Below are positions 37,576-62,189 of a DNA stretch of 64,000 nt, piece by piece. Under the pieces are notes generated by a model. It was not told the origin of the DNA, ran no database searches, and worked only from the letters and a program-made list of their open reading frames with translations. Position 1 is the stretch's first letter. Every line of letters begins with the position of its first letter. The position numbers were made by a program, and so were the translations under genes. Source of the stretch: Piscicola geometra (Eukaryota; Annelida; Clitellata; Hirudinida; Piscicolidae); assembly GCA_943735955.1 (NCBI GenBank), contig OX030965.1, forward strand, positions 1,474,701 to 1,538,700, written 5' to 3'.

Positions 37576-38086
37576 CAACCGTCCATCAATCATGCTAACC
37601 AAGTCTTCATCATCATTTTCAGAACTAACCACTTCTTCTCGTCGTCATCTTCGTTTTCTCATGCATCATCACTCGCTTCTTTGAGTTCACAAAAGACTGC
37701 AACATGCACCACTGCAACAACAACAGCAACTCTACCGCATACCCACAACCTCCACGCGGTGCGGTGGGGGGCGCTTGCGCCTCAAATGTGGGTACTTTTG
37801 GCCACCCTGCCAGGGCAGACTCTGCAAGACAGCCCAGGAGACAACAAACTCATCTCTGGACAGACTGCCCAGTTCTGGAACACGGGCTGGGCAAGAACAC
37901 AAGAGAACTGACTCAAGAGCTTGGCAGGGCAGCGCAGCTGGTCGAGACTATCCTCTCCAGACTGCTGAACAACATAACGAAATACAACAACAACAACAAC
38001 AACAGCAACTATTGCATCAACAAAATTCACAGCGTGACAATATTTTTTGCTTCTTCGTTCGCCAGTACTCTCTGTTGGGGGAGTAT
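37576..38086 (+). other. 3' region of the LTR element
   Basis: GC-richer, with open frames in several phases and a (CAA)n run at 37985-38010. No recognised domain. Lies between the hAT end and the polypurine tract of the 3' LTR. Confidence 0.4.
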
Positions 38087-38230
38087 TGTAATGGCCCACA
38101 TATAGGCACGCACATGCACACGTGCTCACCAGACAGGAAGTCTTGGGCATGCCTTTGCTAACATACTATATTTAACGTTTTTTTGTAAATAAATCTCTCT
38201 CTTGTGTCTCTGAACTCTTAACTCGTAATA
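38087..38230 (+). repeat. 3' LTR
   Basis: Begins TGTAATGGCCCACA and ends CTCGTAATA. Carries a few-base insertion (CTTGGGCATGCC) and substitutions relative to the 5' LTR, so the insertion is not very recent. Confidence 0.8.
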
Positions 38231-38930
38231 CCAAGAGTGTCGAGGAGAAAGAGGGTTAGTTGGAGACCGAGCAAGTTCAACAAAGGAATAACCAGTAGGA
38301 GTAGAAGCAATAATGAAGGGTGATTAAGCAGATTCATGCCAAGTTTTAGTTAAAATAAAAAAGTCTTAAGAGTTAGAAGTATATAGATCAGAGATATAAA
38401 GTGATTTATTATTAAGTGATCTTGTATTTAGGAGGCCAAACTTTGAACTATTTTTTAGAGATAATATTATTGAAGTTAACTTTATTATTATTATCATTAT
38501 TTATTGTCTTATTATTATCAGAATTTTCATGATAAGTTAATTTAGAAGATTTTTTTTTAATAATAGAGTTTAAATTATAATTCAATTGTGTGTTAGTAGT
38601 TTTATCTAGGTTAGGATTAGGGTTAGAAATGATAAGTTTTTCATTTTTTAAATAATTTCTAATAAATTTATAGTCTAAGATCTGTAAATTAAAAGCCCTA
38701 CGTCTTAAACTACTTTCAGGAAGTTTAGCGAAAAAAGAGAGTTCAATAAAAAAATCCCTAAAATACATAATAGAATGAAAATTAGGAAAAGAAAGAGCAT
38801 GTATAAAAAAAGAATTTAAATTTTACAAAATACTATTCCACTCATAAAAAACCGTCTAGCCATCAGCAATACAACGTTCAAAACAGCAACAACTGAGCGC
38901 CATGTCGCCATGATGGACGCTATACAATTG
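38231..38930 (-). pseudogene. LINE D 5' region and endonuclease start
   Basis: Minus frames: 38768-38448 is an Asn/Lys-rich ORF1-like stretch, then FKVWPPKYKIT-type sequence leads into LYISDLYTSNSQ and ILTKTW (LTETW motif). The 5' end is near 38930 by loss of similarity. Confidence 0.55.
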
Positions 38931-38934
38931 TTTT

Positions 38935-40055
38935 TCTACGTTAACTTTGGATTAACGCGTTAATCAATTAACGATCGTTAAATGTTTAAACACCGTTAAC
39001 TATTTTAACGCATTTGAAAAAAATTAATGCATTAAAAATTTTTAATTCATTTAAACCTATCCAAATTAAACTGTTTTTTTGTAGTTTTGCTTACATTGTT
39101 AGCAAGTGAACACAAACACTTCCTTAGTTTACTGTCATCAAACGAATGGCAAAAAGTGCATTTCATCATAAATTTCCTTCTTTCTTATAGATTTGCAACA
39201 AGGTAAAAAAATTTAAAATTTTTAATAGTGCAATTTGCTGAACGGGAAGCCGAGTCGGTAACAACTCTCGGCTTGACCAATAATGAAAGGTTTTAGGTCA
39301 AGTGAAACCACCGTCCTAGTAACCCAAAGACGCAAATGAAAATGTGCAGCCTAAGTGGCTTTGAAGCTCTTTCGGGTTATACGCCACTATAATAATGCTC
39401 GTCATTATTAATATTAATATTTGCCAATTTACACAAAAATTATGCACTTCAGAAGATGGTCCAGCTTATGTCATTCGTTTAACACACCATTTTTTTCCGA
39501 ATTGGAGCAGAAAAAGATTAAACACAATATCCAATGGTTAAGAATTGCCACATCATTAGACCTCCGATTTGAAAATAATAAATATTTACAAAATAATGAA
39601 AGAGTTAAAGAAACTAGTAGAAGAAGAAAAAACTTTAAAAACTATACAGCCTTTACCAAACAAAAGACTACAAACATATTTAAATTCAGATTCTGAAAAT
39701 TACTAAGTCAATCGTTAAACTTTATAGAACAGAATCTGAGGTATGCTTTGAGAATTTTTGTGGCAACAGCACGAAAAAGCACATCCGACTCTTGCAAAAC
39801 TGGCATGAAAGTAATTGCCATTTTCTGCAAGTACAGTTCTATGTGAACGTCTATTCAGCTTATAAGCAAGAAAAAAGCCTCTATAGATCCAACTAATGTT
39901 GAAAACTCGTTTGCTTGAGTAACTGGCTCAAAAATGATGTGTGACAATTGCATTTTCAATCATTCATGGATTCATTTTGTTTATAAAAAATTCAGAGAAA
40001 ATGTTATTTGTAAAAAAAATTTTTAAATACTATTTTATACTAATGTCAAATATAC
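38935..40055 (+). mobile_element. hAT (TTAACG-rich terminal family), copy with transposase remnant
   Basis: Left portion CTACGTTAACTTTGGATTAA matches the elements at 583, 54011 and 58539. 39421-39694 carries WLRIATSLDLRFENNKY, close to the LDPRFK block of BED-type hATs. About 39700-39930 parallels the dimerisation region at 59500. A SINE2 is inserted at 39240. Confidence 0.6.
39240..39415 (+). mobile_element. SINE2, copy
   Basis: GAACGGGAAGCCGAGTCGG head, tail ACGCCACTATAATAATGCTC; flanked by ATTTGC on both sides. Confidence 0.8.
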
Positions 40056-40059
40056 AATA

Positions 40060-40127
40060 CAATACAACGACGAGTAAGATCATAGTGGCGTAAATCCGGA
40101 CGGGCTTCAAGACCACTTAGTTATGGG
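40060..40127 (-). mobile_element. SINE2 tail, 5'-truncated
   Basis: The inverse of the SINE2 tail (GGCGTAAATCCGGACGGGCT) after a short AATAC repeat. A second such piece lies at 60790-60882. Confidence 0.6.
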
Positions 40128-40139
40128 GATGGCTTAGAT

Positions 40140-41501
40140 CAGAGGTGCACAACCCGCGGGCCGCATGCGGCCCTACGGCCTGTTTGATGCGGCCCCCAGA
40201 CAACTAGTCCATTTTGGCTATTTGCGGCCCTAACAAAATTTTAAATCGACGCACCCGCCCATCTCTTTTTAATAGTACTGTTTGCACTTTCCTAATATAA
40301 AACGATTGGAACAACAACAACGAGCGATAATTGAGTTATTTTAATTTAGTAAGAATGTCAAAGCGTAAAATTGAGGCAGAAAATCGTCAGTTTAATGAAT
40401 AATGGACAAATGCAGCATTTCAACGGAACAGCTTTGGGCCTAATTTGTCGCGAGTCCGTAACTGTAATGAAGGACTACAATTGCAAAAGACATTATGAAA
40501 CCAAACACGCTGCTACGTTTGATGATGTGAAAGACGTAGATAGAAAAAATATAATTGATCAACTTGTAAAAAGATTGTCATCTGAGCAAAATATTTTTAC
40601 AAAAAAAGTTAATGAAAATAAGATTTTTGTTCGTGCCGGTTGTGCCGCAGCACAGATTATTGCGCGATTGTCTCGACCATTTACTGATGGTGATTTCGTC
40701 AAAGACTGCATGCAAGTCATTTGCAAAGAAGTCTTCCCTGAGAAAACAGACCTGTTCAACAAAAGTGCCATTGTCACGGATGACTATCCAGCGCCGGGTG
40801 GTTGATTTATCCAATGACGTTTGCGTGACAAGCTTGCCATTTGCAAGTATTTTTCAATTGCCTTAGATGAGAGCACGGATAACGTTGACACAGCACAGCT
40901 CTTGGTTTTTTTTCGTGTGGTGGATGAGAACTGTAAACTAATTCAGGAATTAGCAGGAATGGCCTCACTACGTGGACGCACGACTGGTGCAGATATTTTG
41001 GAAGAGTGAAATCTGTTCTTGACGTTCATTGGCCAAAGCTCTGTAGTGTTACTACTGACGGTGCACCCTCCATGACTGCGATGGGAGTCTTAGTTCAGTT
41101 AAATATGGAGCGGTCAAAGATTTGGCTTGCCGAATCTTGTCTGAATTTGGCAGCACATACGTGTACGAACAAACGTTTTCAGTCATGAACACAAATAAAA
41201 ATAAGCTGAGATCATTTTTGTCTGATGATAATCTTTGTTCGATTTTGAGGCTTGCAGCAACAGAACTCAAACCCAATATTGACAATGTTGTTGCAACCAT
41301 TCAGGCTCAACCTTCTCATTAAAATTCTAGCATTTAGTTATTCATACATGTTTAAATAACGGTATTTTTTTATGACATTCATTAAAAATTTGCATTCTTC
41401 GAGTTGTTTTATTATGTCATCTATGTGCACGTGGATGCAGCCCTTGGTGCCCGGGACTCAGTAATTTTGGCCTTCAGACTGAAAAAGGTTGTGCACCCCT
41501 G
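40140..41501 (+). mobile_element. hAT element with GTF2IRD2/ZBED-like transposase, internally deleted
   Basis: Ends CAGAGGTGCACAACC and GGTTGTGCACCCCTG are inverted repeats; perfect 8-bp TSD GCTTAGAT (40132-40139, 41502-41509). Transposase pieces are on the plus strand in several frames. At 1362 bp it is too short for a full-length copy. Confidence 0.88.
40358..41322 (+). pseudogene. hAT transposase (GTF2IRD2-like), broken and deleted
   Basis: An N-terminal KRKIEAENRQFNE start near 40360, then CRESVTVMKDYNCKRHYETKH (BED-finger C/H residues) and CAAAQIIARLSRPFTDGDFV. 40821-41009 gives FSIALDESTDNVDTAQLLVF and GRTTGADILEE, then TTDGAPSMTA. The frame then jumps to YEQTFSVMNTNKNKLRSFLS, the C-terminal dimerisation block, ending at 41322. 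The central catalytic part is missing and frameshifts are present. Confidence 0.8.
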
Positions 41502-41869
41502 GCTTAGATGGTAGACGTCGGACTTGCAACTTAAAGGTTGCCTGTTCGAATCCTTGACAAACAACCGTGAACTATCATATACCTAGTGTATATGATGTGG
41601 TGTTTGCGACGTATGCATTGAGAGATGTGTACGTCGTGTAGAGTAGCGCCTCGACGCATAAGAACCATGGTTCTCAAAACCATTGTAACATGGCCTGCGT
41701 CTGTCAGGCTGTGAACAGTATAGACCAAAAAAAAAAAGTAAATAATGATTATAATAATAATTATTTTAAACTTATTATAAACCATTGATAAATAATAAAT
41801 AAATAAATAAACTGAAAATAAAATAAAAAAGCAAGAAATTGATGAATGGAAGAAAGTAGCAGTATGTTT

Positions 41870-42672
41870 GTGAGTATATCTGCCAAACAAGTTTTCAGGG
41901 AACGGCTGAATGTCGCGGTCGAGCTCGGGGATTTGAGTCTATTGGGAAGATTATTCCAAAGAGTCGGCGCTGCAACAAAAAAGCTTCTTGCACCTGCATA
42001 CTTGAGTTTTTAGCTCTCTGCAACTACATCTCTTGAGCTAGCAGACCTGAGTCTTTCCCTCTGGGGAAGACTTGCTCTCATGACAATGCTACTCGACAAA
42101 TAATCTGGACACTCATTAGACAAACACTTGTGCATTAACAAGATGTTTTTGTATTTAAGTCTGTTTTCACCATGAAGCCAGTGAAGCTCCTTGTGAACTG
42201 GGCTGATGTAATCATACTTTCTAGCACCTGTTATGAGCCTAGCTGTGGTGTTGATTATAGACTGAATTTTCTGCAGCTGCGTCATTGGCAACCCAGTAAG
42301 AATGATATTGCCATAGTCAATTCAACTGAGAACCAAAGCAGAAGCCAAAGTTCTCAGTGAGTCTCCGGTCAATAATCATCTTATGGATCGTGTTTGGCGT
42401 AAATAAGCAAAGCAGGTTTGAGTCATCTTGTTGATGTATGTCGTCATGGTGAGGTCTTTGTCTAGATAAACGCCTAGGTTTCTGACACTTTCAGAAGGCA
42501 TTATCTCATTCTGACAAATTTGAACTGGATCTTTTGAAGTGTGAACAGAGTTTCGACGGGATGAGAGCCAGACAACTTCAGTTTTGCTGGAGTTAAGTTT
42601 CAGTTGATTGGCACCCATCAAAGCAGCAAATTCATCAATGCATGAAAAGTCTTCAGAATAAAAAGTCTTCAA
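41870..42672 (-). mobile_element. LINE B 3' end (CR1/Jockey-like RT), copy 1
   Basis: Minus frames 42672-42376 (LNSSKTEVVWLSSRRNSVHT, VRNLGVYLDKDLTMTTYINK) and 42291-42010 (NTTARLITGARKYDYISPVH, ELHWLHGENRLKYKNILLMH). Near-identical to 61399-62130 but with frame breaks. Truncated at 42672, where the foldback element begins. Confidence 0.8.
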
Positions 42673-43335
42673 GAAGAGATTTTCATTGAAAAAACTTTTA
42701 TATAATTTATTACTTTTGAATAAATTAAAATTGTTTTTAGAAATAAATTTAATTAATAAATAATAATAAAAGACTATCTAGTTAGAGCTCTAACCACATT
42801 TCACATGCAACTCCGAAAGTTTCATGTCTTCTATTTTATATTAATTAATTAATTAGTCTCTTCTCAGTATTTGTTAATTAAAAATATTTCTAACAATTAT
42901 TTACTTCATTAAAATTGATAAAATTATATAACAAGCACTTCTTCCTGATTATTTTTTTCCTTCTGGGAGCTCTAACCATATTTCTTATAAAACTCTAAAA
43001 GTTTCATGTCTTCTATTTGATGTTTCCAACAAAGGCTAAAAATATTTTAAATAACTAGTTAGTCTTTTATTATTATTTATTAATTAAATTGGTTTCTAAA
43101 AATTATTTTAAATTAATTAAAATTAATAAAATTATATTAAAAGTTTTTTCTATGAAAATCGCTTTTTGAAGACTTTTTATCCTGAAGACTTTTTATCCGG
43201 AAGACTTTTTATTCGAAAGACTTTTTATCAGGAAGACTTTTTATTCGGAAGACTTTTTATCCGGAAGACTTTTTATCCGGAAGACTTTTTATCCGGAAGA
43301 TTTTTTATCCGGAAGACTTTTTATCCTAAAACCGT
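42650..43335. mobile_element. Foldback-like element with 16-bp terminal tandem repeats
   Basis: 42650-42720 (AGTCTTCAGAATAAAAAGTC, GAGATTTTCATTGAAAAAAC) is the inverted repeat of about 43140-43200. The right arm carries about ten tandem copies of GAAGACTTTTTATCCG (43167-43330); the left arm has only two. AT-rich interior with no coding potential. No clear TSD. Confidence 0.6.
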
Positions 43336-43754
43336 TGGTAAAGTGGTGAGGATAAAATTTTATATTGGTAAAGACAATGTTTCTTTCCATGAAAATCTCT
43401 TCTTGAAAACTTGTTATCCAATTATGTCTTTTTAGAATAAGTTTTTCACGTTTTGCGAATATATTAATTTATTTTAGCCCGTTAAAGAGTTCTTCTGAAA
43501 AAAAACAATTTAAACTTCATTTTATTAATTTTTAACATTTTGAACATTTTAAACACTATTTTAGAATTTTTTGTATTCAATTTTTACTTTTTTATATTAG
43601 TCCATTTCTTGTTTAAAAGGACCTTAAGGATTAAGTTAACTTTAGTCCATAAATAATATTTATATTTATTAATACTTTATTTGTCGTCTATGTTTATGTT
43701 TAGGTTTATGTTTACGAGTCTTATTAAATGTATTCCGTTGAAATAAACATTAAA

Positions 43755-58306
<14,552 letters not shown>

Positions 58307-58485
58307 GAGCCGCAACATTATTCGTTACTTGCTCATCAAAAATAAAAAAATTGTTTTTCTTGTTTCAATTGGATAAATCGGGCTAGGTTTAGGGTTAGGG
58401 TTAAGGTTAGGATTAGGGTTAGAGATGAATCTTCTTCCTGGAAACTCAGATTGCTTCTTATAGACATACAAAATGGTTATCACGC
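58307..58485. other. DDX47 3' flank with telomere-like motif
   Basis: 58386-58425 holds degenerate TTAGGG-type units (GGTTTAGGGTTAGGGTTAAG). The stretch is too short to be functional telomere. Similar traces lie at 44308-44330 and 38618-38640. Confidence 0.5.
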
Positions 58486-58994
58486 CCAATCGTCCTGTTT
58501 TTCTCGTTCCCGATTTGATTGTTCTCGTCCAGCATAACTAGAGCTGTGCTTTAATCTACGTTAACTTTCGATTAACGCGTTAATCAACTAACGACCGTTA
58601 AATATTTTCAGCAAACGAATGGGAAAACTTGCATTGCATCAAAAAACCTATAACTTATTGAAAATTTGCAACATAACTTCTAGAGGCTAAAAAATTCTTG
58701 AAATTTTTAATTGTGTTACCAGCAATTTGTCACTACACAAGAAATATGCACTTCAGAAGATGATCCAGCTTATGTCATTCGTTTCACACACAAACAGTCT
58801 TCCAAGTTTGGAGCAGAGAAGGATTAAACAGAATATCAAATAGTCAAGAATAGCACATTATTAGACCCCCGATTTAAAAATTTGAAATGTTTTCCAAAAA
58901 ATAAAAGAGCGGCTGCCATTTTGGTAGCCGCTTAAATAAAGTTGTGGAAAAAACGGTTTTGGGTATAGTATTTTAAAATCTTAGATCTAAATAA

Positions 58995-59270
58995 AAGTTA
59001 CATATTGTTAATTAGAATGTTTTTTGTGTGAATGTTGGTCGTTTTGAGTGTGTCAAGGAATGGACGCAGCAAACCAAGATGGCCGCAGGAAACCACGTGA
59101 GCTGCGACAAAAAAGAGAAAACCTTCCACAACAACAACAGTTCCAGTGCTGGCAAGGACTTCTTCTTCACCTCCTGTTGCAACCTCAAAACTAGTGGCAA
59201 GAAGAATCAGATAATAATGATTATGTTTGGTGGTTATAAAGATGATGTGGTGATGATTATGCTGTAGTAT
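58995..59270 (+). other. GC-rich open stretch of unknown origin
   Basis: Noticeably more GC-rich than the surrounding hAT. Open in two plus frames (EWTQQTKMAAGNHVSCDKKE; MDAANQDGRRKPRELRQKRE). No family recognised; could be a captured exon or an unrelated insertion. Confidence 0.3.
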
Positions 59271-59764
59271 GAATGTTGTTACTGTGGTGATGATTAAATT
59301 TTGTAATGGCAAAAACAAGGATGATCATTGTGATGTGGGTGAGGTTGAATTATTATGGTTGATTGTTTTTTATTTAAATTGATATATATATACATATATT
59401 GAAAGGGTATAAAACCGGTTTTATTTAAAAAAAATATTTGAAAGCGCTATAGAAATAGTTGTGATTGATTGATTGATGATTACTAAGTCAATCATTCAAC
59501 GTTATAGAAAAGAATCTGAGATAGGCTTGTTGGCAACAACACAAAGGGCATATCCGGCTCTTGCAAAGCTGGCAAGAAAGTATTTAACATCTTCTGCAAC
59601 TACATTTCCATGTGAACTTCTATTCAGCTTTTCAAGACACATAGATTCTCTCTAGATCCAACTAATATAGAAAAACTTGTTTGCTTGAGTAACTGGCTCA
59701 AAAAGGATGTGGGACATTTGCATTTTTTATCTTTTATGGATTCTTTCTTTTTTTTCTAAAATGT

Positions 59765-59945
59765 GAACGGGTAGCCGAGTCGGTAACGACTCTCGGCTTG
59801 ACCAATAATGAAAGGTCTTAGGTTCAAGTGCAACCAATGCCTTAGTAGCCCAAAGGCTCAAATGAAAATATGCAGCCAAAGTGGCCTGGAAGCCCGTTCG
59901 GGTTATACGCCACTATGATAATGCTCGTCATTATTATTATTATTG
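59765..59945 (+). mobile_element. SINE2, copy
   Basis: GAACGGGTAGCCGAGTCGG head, TTAGGTTCAAGTGC B-box-like motif, TTATACGCCACTATGATAAT tail and (ATT)n; flanked by ATGTGA on both sides. Confidence 0.85.
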
Positions 59946-60210
59946 TTATTATTATGTGAGTTACTTTCTTATATAAAATTTTTATTAAATTTGTTATAAA
60001 TTATAAAAAAAATATTATTTTATACTAATGTCAAATATGCTAAAAACATTGCGTTAACATACGATTAAAATTTTTTATCGAACGATTAACGGCGAGTAAA
60101 CTTTTTAATCGTGGAACAGCTTTAAACAAAACCTTTTCCCGGTTCCCGACTTTTCTCGTCCCGAATTTAATTTCTATTCTTGTTCCCGCGGGTACCCGGT
60201 CCGACCTCTA

Positions 60211-60525
60211 GTTCAAATAATCTCATTACACCATTCATGGATATTAATGAAATTTGATGAACGGTCTTTATGACATATGATCTTAGGCAACTAAGCATTC
60301 CATCTTGGGAACCCAGTTGCTCTGAATGGAATTTTTGAGTGTTCATGTTTGAGGCTAATAAACTCATATTTCTTTTTTCTTTATTTTTCATGTTAAATTT
60401 GATATAGTTAGAAAAAGAGTCAATACAATGGCCAGATAAATTTTTATATACGTTATTGGTTATGCAATTGGCCTATGAGGCTACGTGTATAAATCGTTCC
60501 ATCTTGTGCAACCTCCCCCTACTAC
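60211..60525 (-). repeat. Interspersed repeat, inverted partial copy
   Basis: Inverse of 49650-49900 (GGCAACTAAGCATTCCATCT; GAGGCTACGTGTATAAATCG; TTGTGCAACCTCCCCCT). Confidence 0.55.
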
Positions 60526-60567
60526 TACTACTATTACTACTACTACTACTACTACTACTATTATTAT

Positions 60568-60627
<60 letters not shown>

Positions 60628-60663
60628 TACTACTACTACTACTACAACTACTACTTCTAATAA
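60524..60663. repeat. (TAC)n microsatellite
   Basis: About 45 units with a few ATT/TTC variants. Open frames over it are artefacts. Confidence 0.9.
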
Positions 60664-60789
60664 ATAAAAATTATCTTCTTTCGCATGTTGAGATAAAAAC
60701 AGCAAAACGTAAACTTTCAATTTGCTTACTATTATTCTAAAAATCAGTTTTTAAATTATTATAATTGAATTAGACAACTTTCAGAAACG

Positions 60790-60882
60790 AAACCAACATT
60801 CAAATACAATACAATACAATACAACGACGAGTATTATTAACGTGGCGTAAACCCGGACGGGCTTCGAGACCACTTGGTTATG
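60790..60882 (-). mobile_element. SINE2 tail, 5'-truncated
   Basis: Four AATAC units, then the inverse of the SINE2 tail (GGCGTAAACCCGGACGGGCT), as at 40060-40127. Confidence 0.6.
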
Positions 60883-60967
60883 GAAAATTTGATAATAATA
60901 TTAATCATAGATGAATAAATGAAAAGTATAGGAAAAGTAAGTTATTGAAATTTAACAATAAAATCAT

Positions 60968-61191
<224 letters not shown>

Positions 61192-61398
61192 TTATTTATT
61201 TATTAAAAAAATTTAAATAGACAAAATATTATTTGTTTTAAAGATTGAAAGTGAAATGATAATAAAAATAAATTTAAGAAAATTAAAGAAAATATTTTAC
61301 AATTTATATTGACCATTAGTATAAATATAAAAAATGAATGAAATTGGGAAGCAAGAAATTGATTAATGAAAAATGAGCAGTAAATTTGTAAGTTATTG

Positions 61399-62130
61399 TT
61401 ATCGGTCGAACAAGTACGTTTTCAGGGAACGGCTGAATGTCGCGGTCGAGCTCGGGGATTTGAGTCTATTGGGAAGACTATTCCAAAGAATCGGCGCTGC
61501 AACAAAAAAGCTTCTTGCACCTGCATAATTGAGTTTGTAGCTCTGTGGAACTAAATCTCTTGACCTAGCAGACCTGAGTCTTTCCCTCTGGGGAAGACTT
61601 GCTCTCATGACAATGCTACTCGACAAATAATCTGGGCACTCATTAGACAGACACTTGTGCATTAACAAGATGTTTTTGTATTCAATTCTATTTTCAACAC
61701 GAAGCCAGTGAAGCTCTTTGAGAACAGGGCTGATGTGATCATACTTTCTAGCACCTGTTATGAGCCTAGCTGTGGTGTTGATTATAGACTGAGTTTTCTG
61801 CAGCTGCGCCATTGGCAACCCAGTAAGAATGATATTGCCATAGTCAATTCGACTGAGAACCAAAGCAGAAGCCAATGTTCTCAGTGAGTCCTTGGTCAAT
61901 AACCATCTTATGGATCGTATTTGGCGTAAAGAAGCAAAGCAGATTTGAGTCATCTTGTTGATGTGTGTCGTCATGGTGAGGTCTTTGTCGAGATAAACTC
62001 CTAGGTTTCTGACACTATCGGAAGGAATTATCTCGTTCTGACAAATGCGAACTGGATCTTTGGGAGTGTGAGTAGAGTTTCGACGGGATGAGAGCCAGAT
62101 AACTTCAGTTTTGCTGGAGTTAAGTTTCAA
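61399..62130 (-). pseudogene. LINE B RT C-terminal region, open frame
   Basis: 243 codons without interruption: KLNSSKTEVIWLSSRRN, NLGVYLDKDLTMTTHINKMT, LASALVLSRIDYGNIILTGL, NTTARLITGARKYDHISPVL, KELHWLRVENRIEYKNILLM and FFVAAPILWNSLPNRLKSPS. This is the thumb/C-terminal third of a CR1/Jockey-like ORF2, 5'-truncated at 62130. It ends in a stop at 61399. It is the best-preserved LINE B piece in the window (others at 42010-42672 and 52560-52800). Confidence 0.85.
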
Positions 62131-62189
62131 ATAGTAATCGGAGGCATGATTAACTTATTTTTAAAAAAAAGCTGTAAATAAGCTCGTTT

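Larger units (their letters stand above)
32370..38230 (+). mobile_element. Ty3/Gypsy-type LTR retrotransposon, defective
   Basis: Near-identical LTRs of about 140 bp at 32370-32509 and 38087-38230 (TGTARYGGCCCAC...CTTAACTCGTAATA). TGGTGACCCCGAAC at 32512 is a likely primer-binding site, and TTGGGGGAGTAT before the 3' LTR a likely polypurine tract. Gag, protease, RT and integrase remnants follow in Ty3/Gypsy order. The RT C-terminus is deleted, the integrase is cut short, and two hAT pieces (35430-37575) occupy the region after the integrase. Inserted in the LINE D endonuclease. Confidence 0.8.
24975..38930 (-). mobile_element. LINE D, one copy in five pieces
   Basis: Pieces in 5' to 3' order: 38930-38231 (5' region; NTRSLNNKSLYISDLYTSN, ILTKTWHES), 32369-31921 (endonuclease, FFILGDFNI), 31742-31163 (SKKSPWYDCE, RWFSLSKLLHKNSPP), 30117-29794 (RT, YRPVSNLSFFSKVLEK, SQSGFRIGHSLETALLKL) and 25228-24975 (RT motif A, LLLCLDFSSAFDPVDHT). 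The LTR element, SINE2, the hAT and the 4.6-kb transposon fill the gaps. The reading ALLKL|YNDLIL across the 4.6-kb transposon is seamless once one 7-bp duplication is removed. Type: CR1/Jockey-like, degenerate. Confidence 0.75.
40128..41670 (+). mobile_element. SINE1 split by a hAT element
   Basis: Head GGATGGCTTAGAT at 40127-40139. The body resumes at 41502 (GCTTAGATGGTAGACG, TGTTCGAATCC) and runs to about 41670. The hAT sits at the A-box position, with GCTTAGAT duplicated. Confidence 0.75.
58539..60124 (+). mobile_element. hAT (TTAACG-rich terminal family), complete ends
   Basis: Ends TAGAGCTGTGC and GGAACAGCTTTA; flanks AGCATAAC and AACAAAAC agree at 6 of 8. LLDPRFKNLKCFPKNKR at about 58860 is the LDPRFK block of BED-type hATs; 59473-59655 is a dimerisation remnant (FPCELLFSFSRHIDS). 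Contains SINE2 at 59765 and a GC-rich stretch at 58995-59220. Confidence 0.7.
58486..60210 (-). mobile_element. hAT (TAGAGGTCGGACC family) remnant split by another hAT
   Basis: CTCGTTCCCGATTTGATTG at 58500-58538 and, on the other side, CCCGGTTCCCGACTTTTC to the end CCGACCTCTA at 60210 are minus-strand pieces of the CGGGAAC-rich family. A 1.6-kb hAT sits between them. Confidence 0.5.

Noticed and set aside
37704..38161. Gln-rich and Cys-rich frames as a host gene
   Set aside because: They lie between the LTR element's interior and its 3' LTR, overlap in all phases and include a (CAA)n run; no domain.
32370..38230. Endogenous infectious retrovirus
   Set aside because: Gag-Pol order is that of Ty3/Gypsy retrotransposons, no envelope-like frame is evident, and pol is deleted and frameshifted.
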